DNA from: JAJZGK01 sp035538795
GTDB lineage: Bacteria > Pseudomonadota > Alphaproteobacteria > Rhodospirillales > Magnetospirillaceae
DNA length: 64,000 nt
Assembly: GCA_035538795.1 (NCBI GenBank)
Contig: DATLJS010000025.1
Coordinates: 62,001 to 126,000 of the forward strand
Direction of reading: 5' to 3'
Made by a program: the position numbers and the translations under genes. Below are positions 17,719 to 26,197 of the stretch, piece after piece. The notes below the pieces were generated by a model. The model saw only the letters and a list, made by a program, of their open reading frames with translations, was not told the origin of the DNA and ran no database searches. Positions within the stretch are counted from its first letter, which is position 1; each line of letters starts with the position of its first letter.

Positions 17719-18654
17719 GTGCTGATCAGACAAGCTTCCGACATCGCTTCCGGCGAAATCACTCCCAAGGGGATTTACCTGGACCGCCGCCGCTGGATGG
17801 TTGGGGCCGGATCCCTGTTGGCTGGGGCGTTGCTGCCGAATGCCGCAGGAGCCGACGTTCTGGCCAATGTGAAGCGGGGCGTGGTGTCTCTTGACGACAA
17901 GCCGACCAGTCAGGAAGACGCCACCCATTACAACAATTTCTATGAATTCGGCACCGATAAGACCGATCCTGCCCGGGCGGCTCCCGGCCGTCTGAAAACG
18001 CGTCCCTGGACGGTGACGGTGGGCGGCGAATGCGCCAAAGGCGGAACCGTCGACGTCGACGAGTTGGTCCGGACCTCGGCGCTGGAGGAGCGGATTTACC
18101 GCCTGCGCTGCGTCGAGGGCTGGTCGATGGTCCTGCCATGGAACGGCGTGCCGCTGGCGTCCGTGCTGAAACGGTTCGAGCCGACCTCGAAAGCCCGCTA
18201 TGTGGCCTTCCAGACCTTGGATGATGCGGGACAGATGCCGGGATTGAAGCTCAATGGCCTGTTTCCCTGGCCTTATGTCGAAGGGCTGCGGATGGACGAG
18301 GCCATGCATCCCTTGTCTTTTCTGGCGGTGGGGCTATATGGCGAGACCCTGCCGGCCCAGAACGGCGCGCCGATCCGGTTGGTGGTGCCGTGGAAATACG
18401 GTTTCAAAAGCATCAAGTCCATCGTCAAGATCACCTTCAGCGAAACCCAGCCCAAGACTTTCTGGAATATGCTGGCGGCCAACGAGTACGGCTTTTATTC
18501 CAACGTCAATCCCGAGGTGGACCACCCGCGCTGGAGCCAGGCCAAGGAACGGCGGATCGGCGAATTCGCCCGCCGTCCCACCTTGATGTTCAACGGCTAC
18601 GGCGATCAGGTGGCGTCGCTGTATGCCGGCATGGACCTGCGAGCGAACTTCTGA
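17719..18654 (+). CDS. msrP: protein-methionine-sulfoxide reductase catalytic subunit MsrP
   Basis: 311 aa from a GTG at 17719. The N-terminus MLIRQASDIASGEITPKGIY matches MsrP (YedY) and is followed by a twin-arginine signal, LDRRRWMVGAG, so the folded molybdoenzyme is exported by Tat. The molybdopterin-binding sulfite-oxidase fold includes YRLRCVEGWSMVLPWNGVPL, whose Cys ligates molybdenum, and GLYGETLPAQNGAPIRLVVPWKYGFKS. It repairs oxidised methionine in periplasmic proteins using electrons from MsrQ, encoded two bases downstream. Confidence 0.93.
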   Translation: MLIRQASDIASGEITPKGIYLDRRRWMVGAGSLLAGALLPNAAGADVLANVKRGVVSLDDKPTSQEDATHYNNFYEFGTDKTDPARAAPGRLKTRPWTVTVGGECAKGGTVDVDELVRTSALEERIYRLRCVEGWSMVLPWNGVPLASVLKRFEPTSKARYVAFQTLDDAGQMPGLKLNGLFPWPYVEGLRMDEAMHPLSFLAVGLYGETLPAQNGAPIRLVVPWKYGFKSIKSIVKITFSETQPKTFWNMLAANEYGFYSNVNPEVDHPRWSQAKERRIGEFARRPTLMFNGYGDQVASLYAGMDLRANF

Positions 18655-18656
18655 CC

Positions 18657-19250
18657 ATGCGCCGCTCTTCCCTGCTGCGTTTGGCCGTCCATGCATTGTG
18701 CGCCCTGCCGCTGTTGTGGCTGGGCTGGGCGGCCTTCGACGGGCGGTTGGGCGCCAATCCCATCGAAGCCGTGGTGCGTTTTCTGGGGGACTGGGCCCTG
18801 CGCGGCCTCGTGCTGGCCCTGGCGGTGACGCCGCTGCGCCGGTTGACGGGATGGGGGCGGCTGGCCTCCTATCGCCGCATGGTGGGGTTGTGGGCTTTTG
18901 CCTATGCGGCCCTGCATCTGACGGCTTATGTGGTCTTGGATCAGTTTTTCGACTGGCCGGCCATCGGGGGCGAAATCGTCAAGCATAAGTTCATCACCGC
19001 CGGCATGGCGGCTTTCCTGCTGCTGCTGCCGCTGGCGGCCACATCGACGTCGGCGATGATCCGCCGGCTGGGCGCGGCGCGCTGGCGCAGGCTGCATCGG
19101 GCGGTCTATCTGGCCGCGCCGCTGGCGGCTTTGCATTATGTCTGGATGGTCAAGGCGGACATTCGCCAGCCGCTCGTCTATGCCGCCTTTCTGGGGGTGC
19201 TTCTGGCCGTTCGCATGAGATTCCCCCGTCGCTCCTATGCGGAAGAATAG
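18657..19250 (+). CDS. msrQ: haem-binding membrane subunit MsrQ
   Basis: 197 aa from the ATG at 18657, two bases after the msrP stop, so translation is coupled. Six membrane segments of the ferric-reductase-like type: LRGLVLALAVTPLRRLTGW, YRRMVGLWAFAYAALHLTAY and WRRLHRAVYLAAPLAALHYVW hold the His residues expected to bind haem b. MsrQ feeds respiratory-chain or flavin electrons to MsrP at the periplasmic face. Length is typical. Confidence 0.93.
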   Translation: MRRSSLLRLAVHALCALPLLWLGWAAFDGRLGANPIEAVVRFLGDWALRGLVLALAVTPLRRLTGWGRLASYRRMVGLWAFAYAALHLTAYVVLDQFFDWPAIGGEIVKHKFITAGMAAFLLLLPLAATSTSAMIRRLGAARWRRLHRAVYLAAPLAALHYVWMVKADIRQPLVYAAFLGVLLAVRMRFPRRSYAEE

Positions 19251-19355
19251 GGTCGGAGTTCTGGAGCCGCCGAGGCTGTCGTGCTAACATTTCTTTACAG
19301 TCGGGATGAACCGCATCCCGGTCTGACCAGACTTCGACCACTGCGGGAGGGTGCC

Positions 19356-19544
19356 ATGCGTCCGTTAGAATCCCATGTCGAAATCAGTTCCCAGTTGTGG
19401 ATGTTCAACAGAGTCAAGGAACTACTTCAACGCGAAGGCGTGCTTTCATTGGATTCGTCCGATGAAGAAATCTGTCGCGCCATCAGCCACTGGAGCGAAT
19501 CCATGGCCCAGGCCAGCCATGGGCGCAGCCTGCTGACTCACTGA
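19356..19544 (+). CDS. small soluble protein of unknown function (62 aa)
   Basis: From the ATG at 19356 with GGGAGG seven bases upstream: MRPLESHVEISSQLWMFNRV and a C-terminal WSESMAQASHGRSLLTH. It has a hydrophilic, helical composition with no recognised domain. The strong ribosome-binding site and host-like codons support it. A perfect 16-bp palindrome (CTGATGC-TT-GCATCAG, 19567-19582) shortly downstream may be its transcription end. Confidence 0.5.
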   Translation: MRPLESHVEISSQLWMFNRVKELLQREGVLSLDSSDEEICRAISHWSESMAQASHGRSLLTH

Positions 19545-19665
19545 TCGTCTTCTCTGATCCGCCAAGCTGATGCTTGCATCAGATAAAGCGCTTCAGGAAC
19601 GTCCATCCGACGAAGGGATGGGCGATTCCTGTCGTCGTGCTTTGTCTTGACGAAAGTCCTGGAAG

Positions 19666-19962
19666 CTACTCGAACAGCTTATGCAGCACCAAGGTGCCGA
19701 TGCCGTTGACGGGAAAGACCATCGGGCCGGGTTCGCTCTGCTTGGCTTCTTGAATCTGGCCGGCCTTGGGGCTGATCACCTCGGTTTCGAGATTCTCAAG
19801 AACCGGACGGCGGTGCGCGATGGGCGTCACCGGCTCGTAAAGATGGCCGTGGGTCAAATCCTCTCCCTTGCCTTTTTTCTTGCCGGCCATAGCCGGGCTG
19901 GACGCCAGGGTCATGCCCAGGGCGACGGCCAGCAGAAGGGAAAGGGTGCGGGAACGCGACAT
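19666..19962 (-). CDS. small secreted protein of unknown function (98 aa)
   Basis: A clear Sec signal peptide (MSRSRTLSLLLAVALGMTLA, cleavage after PAMA) leads to a mature part starting GKKKGKGEDLTHGHLYEPV. The mature protein is short, Pro/Glu-rich and ends GIGTLVLHKLFE. No domain is recognised. Probably periplasmic. It is divergent from nothing obvious and separated by more than 100 bases on both sides. Confidence 0.6.
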   Translation of the reverse strand: MSRSRTLSLLLAVALGMTLASSPAMAGKKKGKGEDLTHGHLYEPVTPIAHRRPVLENLETEVISPKAGQIQEAKQSEPGPMVFPVNGIGTLVLHKLFE

Positions 19963-20144
19963 GGCGGTTCAGTCTATCCAGATGCCCATTGGAGTCATAG
20001 CCAGATTGGCAGACGGATGTTAACGACAAATATGCCACTGACCGCAAGTCATGAACAGTATGTAAAACTTCTGCCACCCGTTTTGCGCCCTCTTACGGAG
20101 TGGGGCTGGGATGTGATCTTTGCGCGCCTGATCCAGGGCGGTCT

Positions 20145-21053
20145 TTACGTGAAATAAGATTCGGGATCGATTTCAAACTGGCGCAAAAGCCAGCGGGCGA
20201 AGGAGGCTCCGGCCTCGGACAGGCCGGAAAAGCTACGCGCCACCAGGAAATAGGCGCCGTAGCGGGCCGGGGTGTCGAACAGGCGGACCAGACGCCCCTC
20301 GGCCAGATCCTCTTGGGTCAGGAAGGAATCGATCAAGGCGACGCCTTGCCCGCGCAAGGCCGCCTGCAGGATCAATCCGCCATCGCCGTAAACCGGCCCG
20401 CGCTCCACCGTGGCGTCAGGCAGACCGGCGGAGGCGAACCAGCTTTTCCAAAGATCGGCGTCGTCTTCATGCAACAAGGGGCGGGCCAAAAGGTCGGCGG
20501 GGCGGCGAATCGGCGGACCCTCCTGCAGCAGCCGGGGAGCGGCGACGGGGAACATCTCGACCTCGGCCAAACGAATGCTCTCGCTGCGCGGCCATTGGCT
20601 GGCCTCGACGCTGTGGCGGATGGCCAATTGGGCATGGTCGCGGCCAAAGGCGATCAGCCGGGGATCGGCGTCCACCACCACGTCGATCTGGGGATAGTCG
20701 CGGTTGAAGGCCGACAGCCGCTGAATCAGCCAGCCGCCGGCGAAAGCGGATTCGACGCTGACCTTGACCACGCCGACGGACGGTTTCTCCTTCAGGGCGG
20801 TCAGGCAATCGTCGATTCCGTCAAAGGCCCGGGTCAGGACGTTCAGCAATTGCAGCCCGGCGGGAGTCAATTCCACGGCGCGGTGCCGACGCTGGAACAG
20901 CGGCCGGCCAAGCATGCTTTCCAGTTCGCGAATCTGCCGGCTGATGGCGGCCTGGGAGATGAACAGCTCTTCGGCGGCGCGGGTAAAGCTTTGATGCCGT
21001 CCGGCCACTTCGAAGCTGCGCAAGGCGGTCAGGGGCAGGCGTCCACGCTTCAT
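20145..21053 (-). CDS. LysR-family regulator, GcvA-like
   Basis: 302 aa from the ATG at 21053, with GAGG seven bases upstream; longer in-frame starts lack family support. MKRGRLPLTALRSFEVAGRH is the typical GcvA-clade N-terminus, followed by FTRAAEELFISQAAISRQIR (HTH). Residues about 92-300 are the substrate-binding domain (GVVKVSVESAFAGGWLIQRL). GcvA-type regulators control glycine cleavage or beta-lactamase-like targets; here the target is unknown. It is divergent from two tiny coupled reading frames that start 89 bases away. Confidence 0.88.
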   Translation of the reverse strand: MKRGRLPLTALRSFEVAGRHQSFTRAAEELFISQAAISRQIRELESMLGRPLFQRRHRAVELTPAGLQLLNVLTRAFDGIDDCLTALKEKPSVGVVKVSVESAFAGGWLIQRLSAFNRDYPQIDVVVDADPRLIAFGRDHAQLAIRHSVEASQWPRSESIRLAEVEMFPVAAPRLLQEGPPIRRPADLLARPLLHEDDADLWKSWFASAGLPDATVERGPVYGDGGLILQAALRGQGVALIDSFLTQEDLAEGRLVRLFDTPARYGAYFLVARSFSGLSEAGASFARWLLRQFEIDPESYFT

Positions 21054-21141
21054 GCATAACCTCAAGTCATGTGAAAGCGATGGTAATCTCGTTTGAAGGA
21101 CGTGGTCAAGGGCGGTCATATGGCGTCGAAGGAGACTCGCC

Positions 21142-21219
21142 ATGTGGACGCAAATCATTCATCTGATTCTGGACGCCGTCGCTTTGCGGATGGGGCGCCG
21201 GTATCAGGACATACGATGA
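21142..21219 (+). CDS. possible 25-aa peptide gene coupled to the next frame
   Basis: MWTQIIHLILDAVALRMGRR and five more residues, ending at a TGA that overlaps the next ATG as ATGA. It has GGAG eight bases before the ATG and lies directly divergent from the GcvA-like regulator. The peptide is amphipathic with a basic C-terminus. It could be a leader peptide, a small membrane-associated protein or chance. No family is recognised. Confidence 0.3.
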   Translation: MWTQIIHLILDAVALRMGRRYQDIR

Positions 21220-21320
21220 TATCGGCAAACGGGTTTTTATTGTCGAAGGCGGATCGTTTATTCCCGGCGGCGCTTATGTCTGCCGTGACGATCGCTCTGT
21301 GCGTTTTTGCCTTGCCGTAA
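21216..21320 (+). CDS. possible 34-aa single-TM peptide gene
   Basis: Starts in an ATGA overlap with the preceding 25-aa frame. MISANGFLLSKADRLFPAAL continues into a hydrophobic MSAVTIALCVFALP C-terminus that could span or insert into the membrane. It is supported only by the start/stop overlap and position, so confidence is low. Confidence 0.25.
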   Translation: MISANGFLLSKADRLFPAALMSAVTIALCVFALP

Positions 21321-21384
21321 CCTGGTTGGCCGCCGCTTTGCCGGTTGTCTTGACAGATGCCCCGCCGGGCCGCAGCCTTAGGCC

Positions 21385-21858
21385 ATGACCCGCACATTCT
21401 CATCTCTGCTGATCCTGTGTCTGGCCCTCAGCCTTCCGGCGCAGGCGGCCAAGCCGAAGACCTGTTTCTCGAAGGCCGAGATGAACGCCGAACGGCTGGT
21501 TCGCCAAGGGTTGCGCCTGCGGGAAGGGGCCAAGGGCTGCGACGGCGATCCCTGGAACTTCCAGACTCAGGCGCAATGGGAGGATATCGACAAGCGGTTC
21601 GGGCCTCAGTTCGCCGCTCAAACCAAGATTCGCAGGGGCGCCTTCGTTCGGGAATTCGACAAAGAGGCGGATTACCGGATCAACGAATCCGACGGGCGCA
21701 TCGTCATGCTTTACCGCGGCTATCCCTTGAGCGCGCCCTATTGCACCGAGATCAAGAAGCTGTTGACCGACATGCAGAAATCCGGCTGGGTCGCCTTCAC
21801 CAAGAAGGCCAATACCGCGCCGGACGAGGTTAAGTTCGTCTATCGCGCCTGCAACTGA
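21385..21858 (+). CDS. periplasmic protein of unknown function (157 aa)
   Basis: Signal peptide MTRTFSSLLILCLALSLPAQ, cleaved after QAA. The mature region contains four Cys (TCFSKAEM, GCDGDPW, YCTEIKK and the final RACN), probably two disulfides, and a WEDIDKRFGPQFAAQTKIRR segment. No domain is recognised. It is followed after 77 bases by hemN in the same direction. Confidence 0.65.
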   Translation: MTRTFSSLLILCLALSLPAQAAKPKTCFSKAEMNAERLVRQGLRLREGAKGCDGDPWNFQTQAQWEDIDKRFGPQFAAQTKIRRGAFVREFDKEADYRINESDGRIVMLYRGYPLSAPYCTEIKKLLTDMQKSGWVAFTKKANTAPDEVKFVYRACN

Positions 21859-21935
21859 ATAACCCCTTTTCCCAAGCTGTTGAAATGCTTGGACGAAGCG
21901 GAGTAGGCTGGCCGCCTTGAAACACAGGATTTGCC

Positions 21936-23288
21936 ATGCGTCCCGATCTTGCGGCCAAATACGATCTTCGCGTTCCCCGCTACACGTCTTATCCCACCGC
22001 GCCGCATTTCGGTCCGGCGGTGGGGGCCGATCAGTACGGCCAATGGCTGTCGGAGTTGCCCAAGGACGCTTCGCTGTCCCTCTACCTGCATATCGCCTAT
22101 TGCGCCGAAATGTGCTGGTTCTGCGGCTGTCACACCAAGATCACCCGCCAATACGCGCCGGTGGCCGACTATATGGATTGCCTGTGGCGCGAGATCGACA
22201 TGGTCGCCGAGCGCCTGCCTGCCCGCATGGCCGCGCAGCATGTGCATTTCGGCGGCGGCAGCCCGACTATCCTGTCGCCCGACGATTTCGTCGCCACCGT
22301 CGATCGATTGCGTAAGCGCTTCCTGCTGAAGGAAGACGCCGAAATCGCCGTCGAACTGGACCCCCGCACCGCCGACGAGGACTACGTCAAGGCCATGGCC
22401 CGCGCCGGCGTCACCCGCGCCAGCATCGGCGTGCAGGATTTCAATCCCCAGGTTCAGGAAGCCATCAACCGTATCCAGCCCTATGACGTTACCGCCCAGG
22501 TGATCGGCTGGCTGCGCAAGCACGGCGTGCCGGAAATCAACATGGACCTGATCTACGGCTTGCCCTATCAGACCTGCGAAAGCCTGCTGGAAACCATGGA
22601 TCTGGCCGTCGGCTTCAGCCCCAAGCGCATCGCTTTGTTCGGCTATGCCCATGTGCCGTGGATGAAGAAGCACCAGCGCCTGATTCCGGAAGCGGCGCTG
22701 CCCGATATCGCCGAGCGCTGGCGTCAGTACGAGACTGCCCAGCAGCGGTTGGTCAAGGTTCACGGCTATGTTCAGGTCGGCCTGGATCATTTCGCCCGTC
22801 CCGACGACGCCATGGCCATCGCCTTGGCGGAAAACAAGCTGCATCGCAACTTCCAGGGCTACACCACCGACGAGGCCGCCATTCTGGTCGGTTTCGGCGC
22901 CTCGGGCATCGGTTCCTTGCCCCAGGGCTATGTCGCCAACGAAGGGTCGATCCACACCTACAAGGACACCATCCGCGCCGGACGTCTGGCCGCCGTGCGC
23001 GGCATCGCCGTCAATGACGACGACCGTCTGCGCCGCACCCTGATCGAGCGGCTGATGTGCGATTTGAGCCTGGATGTGGATGCCGTCTGCGAAAGCCTGG
23101 GGGCCGACGCCTCGCAGTTCGACGCCTCGCTGGAAACTCTGGCCTATATGCAGGCCGACGGCCTGCTGATCCGTAACGGCCGCAAGATCACCATCACCGA
23201 AGACGGTCGCCCCCTGGTCCGCGCCGCCTGCGCCGTGTTCGACCGCTATCTGAAAGCGGGCGAGGCGCGGCATTCCAAGGCGGTGTGA
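21936..23288 (+). CDS. hemN: oxygen-independent coproporphyrinogen III oxidase
   Basis: 450 aa, full family length. The radical-SAM iron-sulfur motif CAEMCWFCGCH (C-x3-C-x2-C-x-C) follows LYLHIAY, as in HemN. HFGGGSPTIL and VELDPRTADEDYV are further SAM-binding segments, and the C-terminal HemN domain (FQGYTTDEAAILVGFGASGIGSLPQGY) matches the NTTDD-like substrate region. It decarboxylates two propionates of coproporphyrinogen III without O2, the anaerobic or microaerobic haem-synthesis step. No obvious FNR box is visible upstream. Confidence 0.95.
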   Translation: MRPDLAAKYDLRVPRYTSYPTAPHFGPAVGADQYGQWLSELPKDASLSLYLHIAYCAEMCWFCGCHTKITRQYAPVADYMDCLWREIDMVAERLPARMAAQHVHFGGGSPTILSPDDFVATVDRLRKRFLLKEDAEIAVELDPRTADEDYVKAMARAGVTRASIGVQDFNPQVQEAINRIQPYDVTAQVIGWLRKHGVPEINMDLIYGLPYQTCESLLETMDLAVGFSPKRIALFGYAHVPWMKKHQRLIPEAALPDIAERWRQYETAQQRLVKVHGYVQVGLDHFARPDDAMAIALAENKLHRNFQGYTTDEAAILVGFGASGIGSLPQGYVANEGSIHTYKDTIRAGRLAAVRGIAVNDDDRLRRTLIERLMCDLSLDVDAVCESLGADASQFDASLETLAYMQADGLLIRNGRKITITEDGRPLVRAACAVFDRYLKAGEARHSKAV

Positions 23289-23313
23289 GTTTCCCGGTTT
23301 TGCTTGTATGTCC

Positions 23314-23335
23314 CCGCCGGAGTGATTTCCGGCGG
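23314..23335. terminator. hairpin between convergent hemN and the coiled-coil gene
   Basis: 8-bp perfect stem CCGCCGGA / TCCGGCGG with a 6-base loop, 26 bases after the hemN stop. No T-tract follows on either strand, so it may act as a 3'-end stabiliser. Confidence 0.4.
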
Positions 23336-23353
23336 AAGAAGGACGTTCGTCGT

Positions 23354-23698
23354 TTAACTCCGGTACTGTTCCGGATTTTCGATGCCGCAATTGCGGGCTT
23401 CTTCATCGAAGGCTTCGCGGTAGAGCGGCAGCGCCCTGGTCTTGATGATGGTCTGGCCAGTTCGGCTGTCGGTATATTCGGCGCGTTCGACCAAAGGGTG
23501 GGCGGCCTTGTTGGGGCAGGCCTCGCTCTCGGCGATCAGCGCCTTGATCTGGGCGGTCAGGCCGGCAATGTGGCATTCATCAAGATCGGCTTCGGCCCGC
23601 AGATCCTCGATCTCGCGGCGCAGCTCGGCGATCTGCCGACGCAGGTCCTCGGTTTCCATTTCGGCCATGAGGCTGGCTTGTTCGTTACTCGGTTCCAC
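23354..23698 (-). CDS. coiled-coil protein of unknown function (114 aa)
   Basis: GTG start at 23698 with AAGGAG eight bases upstream. Residues about 8-60 are strongly heptad-like (MAEMETEDLRRQIAELRREI then EDLRAEADLDECHIAGL), reminiscent of SlyX/DUF-type short coiled coils. The C-terminal part (ERAEYTDSRTGQTIIKTRAL) may form a small beta unit. It is convergent with hemN and of unknown function. Confidence 0.65.
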   Translation of the reverse strand: MEPSNEQASLMAEMETEDLRRQIAELRREIEDLRAEADLDECHIAGLTAQIKALIAESEACPNKAAHPLVERAEYTDSRTGQTIIKTRALPLYREAFDEEARNCGIENPEQYRS

Positions 23699-23832
23699 CG
23701 TGGTACTCCTTGGCGCCAGGCTGCGATGGGAGATCCCATCAAGGTGATCCTATTGGGGCGCGGCTGGCCCGGCAAGCTGTGAATGAATAAGTCTGCGCCC
23801 AGGTTTGAGGCGCGGCGTCTTCGGCCAAAAGC

Positions 23833-24255
23833 CTATTCGTCTCCCGGCTTGCGGCTTCTTAATCCCTTGATTTCGGACCGCTGGCTCTTGGCTTCCAGGC
23901 GACGCTTCTTCGAGCCCAGAGTGGGGCGGCTGGGGCGTCTGACTCTGTCCGGCACCGCCGCTGCGCGGATCATCTCGATCAGGCGATCCAGGGCGTCCTT
24001 GCGGTTGGCGTCCTGGGTGCGGAAACGTTGGGCAGTGATGACGAGAACGCCGTCGCGGGTCAGCTTGTTGCCGATCTGGCGCAGCATCTTTTCGCGCACC
24101 GGCTCCGGCAGGGAAGGCGAGGTGACGACGTTGAACCGCAGCTGAACGGCGGTTTCCACCTTGTTGACGTTTTGGCCACCAGGGCCGGAGGAGCGGAGGA
24201 AAACCTCCTCCAACTCGCTGTCATCCAGACGGATGCGCCCAGTGACCTCGATCAT
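23833..24255 (-). CDS. arfB: alternative ribosome-rescue factor ArfB (peptidyl-tRNA hydrolase)
   Basis: 140 aa from the ATG at 24255. FLRSSGPGGQNVNKVETAVQ has the catalytic GGQ motif, and the basic C-terminal tail (SKKRRLEAKSQRSEIKGLRS) is the part that enters the empty mRNA channel of stalled ribosomes. Length and order match ArfB/YaeJ rather than a full release factor. The start lies five bases after the ELM1-family stop, forming a two-gene operon. Confidence 0.93.
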   Translation of the reverse strand: MIEVTGRIRLDDSELEEVFLRSSGPGGQNVNKVETAVQLRFNVVTSPSLPEPVREKMLRQIGNKLTRDGVLVITAQRFRTQDANRKDALDRLIEMIRAAAVPDRVRRPSRPTLGSKKRRLEAKSQRSEIKGLRSRKPGDE

Positions 24256-24260
24256 GGCGG

Positions 24261-25229
24261 CTAACCCAGCAGGCCACGTTTCTCCACCTCGTTCGCCACG
24301 TCGATGGCGGCGTTGAGGGAGGGATGGCTCCAAGGCGTGGAAACGTCGCCCAGCAGGCGGGCATAGCCCAGCTTGATCAGCAGCTCGTGCAGGCGGGCGT
24401 GCTTTTCGTTGACCATGCCGGGCGGGCAGAAGATGTAGACGGGACCGCCGTTGGCGCAGGCTTCCGAACACATGTTCATGGAATCGCCGGTGGCGACGAT
24501 GACGTCGGCCATGCCCACCAAGGCGAGATAGGGGTTTTCCGTCTCTTCGCGCCAGATATGCAGATGGCTGCCCGGCGGCAGGCAGTCCTCGACCGCCGCC
24601 TCCACGTCGGGGCCGCTGCGGCGGCTGGTGGTGGCGATGATGGTGGCGCCCAGGGTCCTGGCCAGTTCGGCTGTCTGGGACACCATCTGGCGGGCGCGCT
24701 CGGGGGTGAAATCGTAATCCTTGGTGGCGCCGCCGATGGAAAGAAGCAGCCAAGGGCGGGGCAGGTGCGCGAAACGGGGCTCCCAGACGGCGCGCTCTGC
24801 GGCCAGCAGGGCGGGAACGGCGCGGTGGCAGGAGCCCAGCGTTTCCAGCACGTTGGCGGCGGGCTTCATCTTGTCGTGGCGGGGGGCGGCGATCAGGTCG
24901 AATCTGCCACGGCCCGGCCAGCCCGGATCCATGATCTGCACCAGTTTGGTGCCGAACCTGCGCTTCAGCCAAAAGGCCAAAGGCGCGGTGCGGCGGCCGG
25001 CGGCGATGGCCAGCTTGGGGGGAGCCGTCAGATGTTCCAGTTCGTCGCGGCATTCCTTGGCGATCCCGATCAGGGACGAGCCACGGAACAGGTTGTGCCA
25101 CTTGCCGCGTTCGTCATAGCGGACTTGGAAGATGCGGAACGGGCGGCCCAGAGCTTCGGCGACGCCGACGCATTGGGCGACGTTGCCGGGACGATCGTCC
25201 GCCAGAACCCAAACCGTTTCGTCGGCCAT
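24261..25229 (-). CDS. ELM1-family protein (mitochondrial-fission ELM1-like, GT-B-like fold)
   Basis: 322 aa from the ATG at 25229 (MADETVWVLADDRPGNVAQC), preceded by GAGGG. DDRPGN is the family's opening motif; IMDPGWPG, LLLSIGGATKDYDFTPERA and ADVIVATGDSMNMCSEACANG follow. The last resembles the nucleotide-binding DSxSMxSEA loop of GT-B glycosyltransferases. Bacterial members lie in alphaproteobacteria and their function is unclear; a lipid or cell-wall sugar role is only inferred. It is co-transcribed with arfB. Confidence 0.85.
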   Translation of the reverse strand: MADETVWVLADDRPGNVAQCVGVAEALGRPFRIFQVRYDERGKWHNLFRGSSLIGIAKECRDELEHLTAPPKLAIAAGRRTAPLAFWLKRRFGTKLVQIMDPGWPGRGRFDLIAAPRHDKMKPAANVLETLGSCHRAVPALLAAERAVWEPRFAHLPRPWLLLSIGGATKDYDFTPERARQMVSQTAELARTLGATIIATTSRRSGPDVEAAVEDCLPPGSHLHIWREETENPYLALVGMADVIVATGDSMNMCSEACANGGPVYIFCPPGMVNEKHARLHELLIKLGYARLLGDVSTPWSHPSLNAAIDVANEVEKRGLLG

Positions 25230-25250
25230 GATTACCCTCGTGAAAGACAA

Positions 25251-25276
25251 GGCCACAGGGGGTAAGCCCTGTGGCC
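25251..25276 (-). terminator. intrinsic terminator between crotonase and ELM1 genes
   Basis: 10-bp perfect stem GGCCACAGGG / CCCTGTGGCC with a 6-base loop. Read on the minus strand it is followed by TTGTCTTTC. It lies 25 bases after the crotonase stop. Confidence 0.65.
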
Positions 25277-25300
25277 CCGTGTGTCAATGATGCTGCTTGG

Positions 25301-26080
25301 TCAGCGGCCCTGAAACTGCGGCCGGCGCTTTTCGGCGAAGGCGGCCATGCCTTCCCGGTAATCATCGGTGGTCAAAAACTCGTAGGCGCGGTTGAGTTCG
25401 TCCTGGCTCATGGGAGCGGGCGACTGCACGCGGCGAACGAACTCCTTGTGCCAGCGGTTGACCAGCGGGGCGTTGGCGGTGATGCGTTTCACCGTGGCCT
25501 GGACCTCGGCCTCCAAGGCGTCGTCGGGCAGGATGCGGTGGATCAGGTTCATGGCCAGGGCTTCCTCGGCTCCGAAGACGCGGGCCTCCAGCAGGATTTC
25601 CAGGGTGCGGGCGGCTCCGGCCAGACGCATGACGCCGGCAATCTCGGGCTGGCCCATGACCACTGAGATTTTGCCCACCGGCACGCCGAACTTGCCGGAC
25701 GCCGCCGAAAGACGCAGATCGCACTGGGCGGCCAGTTCCAGTCCGCCGCCGACGCAAGGGCCGTAAATTTGGGCGACGGTGGGATGCGGACAGGCCTCGA
25801 CCAGGGCCAGCGCCTTGCGCATCACGGCGTCGTAGTCGCGAGCCTGCTGGGCGTCGGCGCGCAGGGTTTCGAATTCGGTAATGTCGGCGCCGGGTGCGAA
25901 GGCTTGTTCGCCGGCACCGCGTAAAATCACGCAACGGATGGAAGCGTCGGCGTTGATGCCCGTGAAGGCGTCGGCCAGACCGCGCCAAACCGGCAGATTC
26001 AAGGCGTTCATCTTGTCCGGACGATTCAGGATCACGGTCGCCACAGCCCCTTCGCGGCGCTGTTCGATCACATTCGTCAT
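25301..26080 (-). CDS. enoyl-CoA hydratase/isomerase (crotonase) family protein
   Basis: 259 aa from the ATG at 26080 behind GGGGGGAAC. Crotonase landmarks are present: RPDKMNALN, oxyanion-hole segments AFAPGADITEF and YGPCVGGGLELAAQCDLRLSA, and the C-terminal trimerisation helix. Aligned without gaps to mitochondrial hydratase, the first catalytic Glu (GGGLE) is kept, but the second (GQPE in hydratase) is Val here (FGVPVGKI). It may therefore be an isomerase, hydrolase or other crotonase rather than a true hydratase. It is divergent from pyrE. Confidence 0.82.
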   Translation of the reverse strand: MTNVIEQRREGAVATVILNRPDKMNALNLPVWRGLADAFTGINADASIRCVILRGAGEQAFAPGADITEFETLRADAQQARDYDAVMRKALALVEACPHPTVAQIYGPCVGGGLELAAQCDLRLSAASGKFGVPVGKISVVMGQPEIAGVMRLAGAARTLEILLEARVFGAEEALAMNLIHRILPDDALEAEVQATVKRITANAPLVNRWHKEFVRRVQSPAPMSQDELNRAYEFLTTDDYREGMAAFAEKRRPQFQGR

Positions 26081-26197
26081 GTTCCCCCCTAAAGCCTTTT
26101 GTTGCACCGATGGCCGTTTTGGCACTATATCCCGCGCAGGAGACGTCTTCTCTATATCGCCCCGCGATGGCCGGGGGAAGTTTGGAGTATCACCCTG

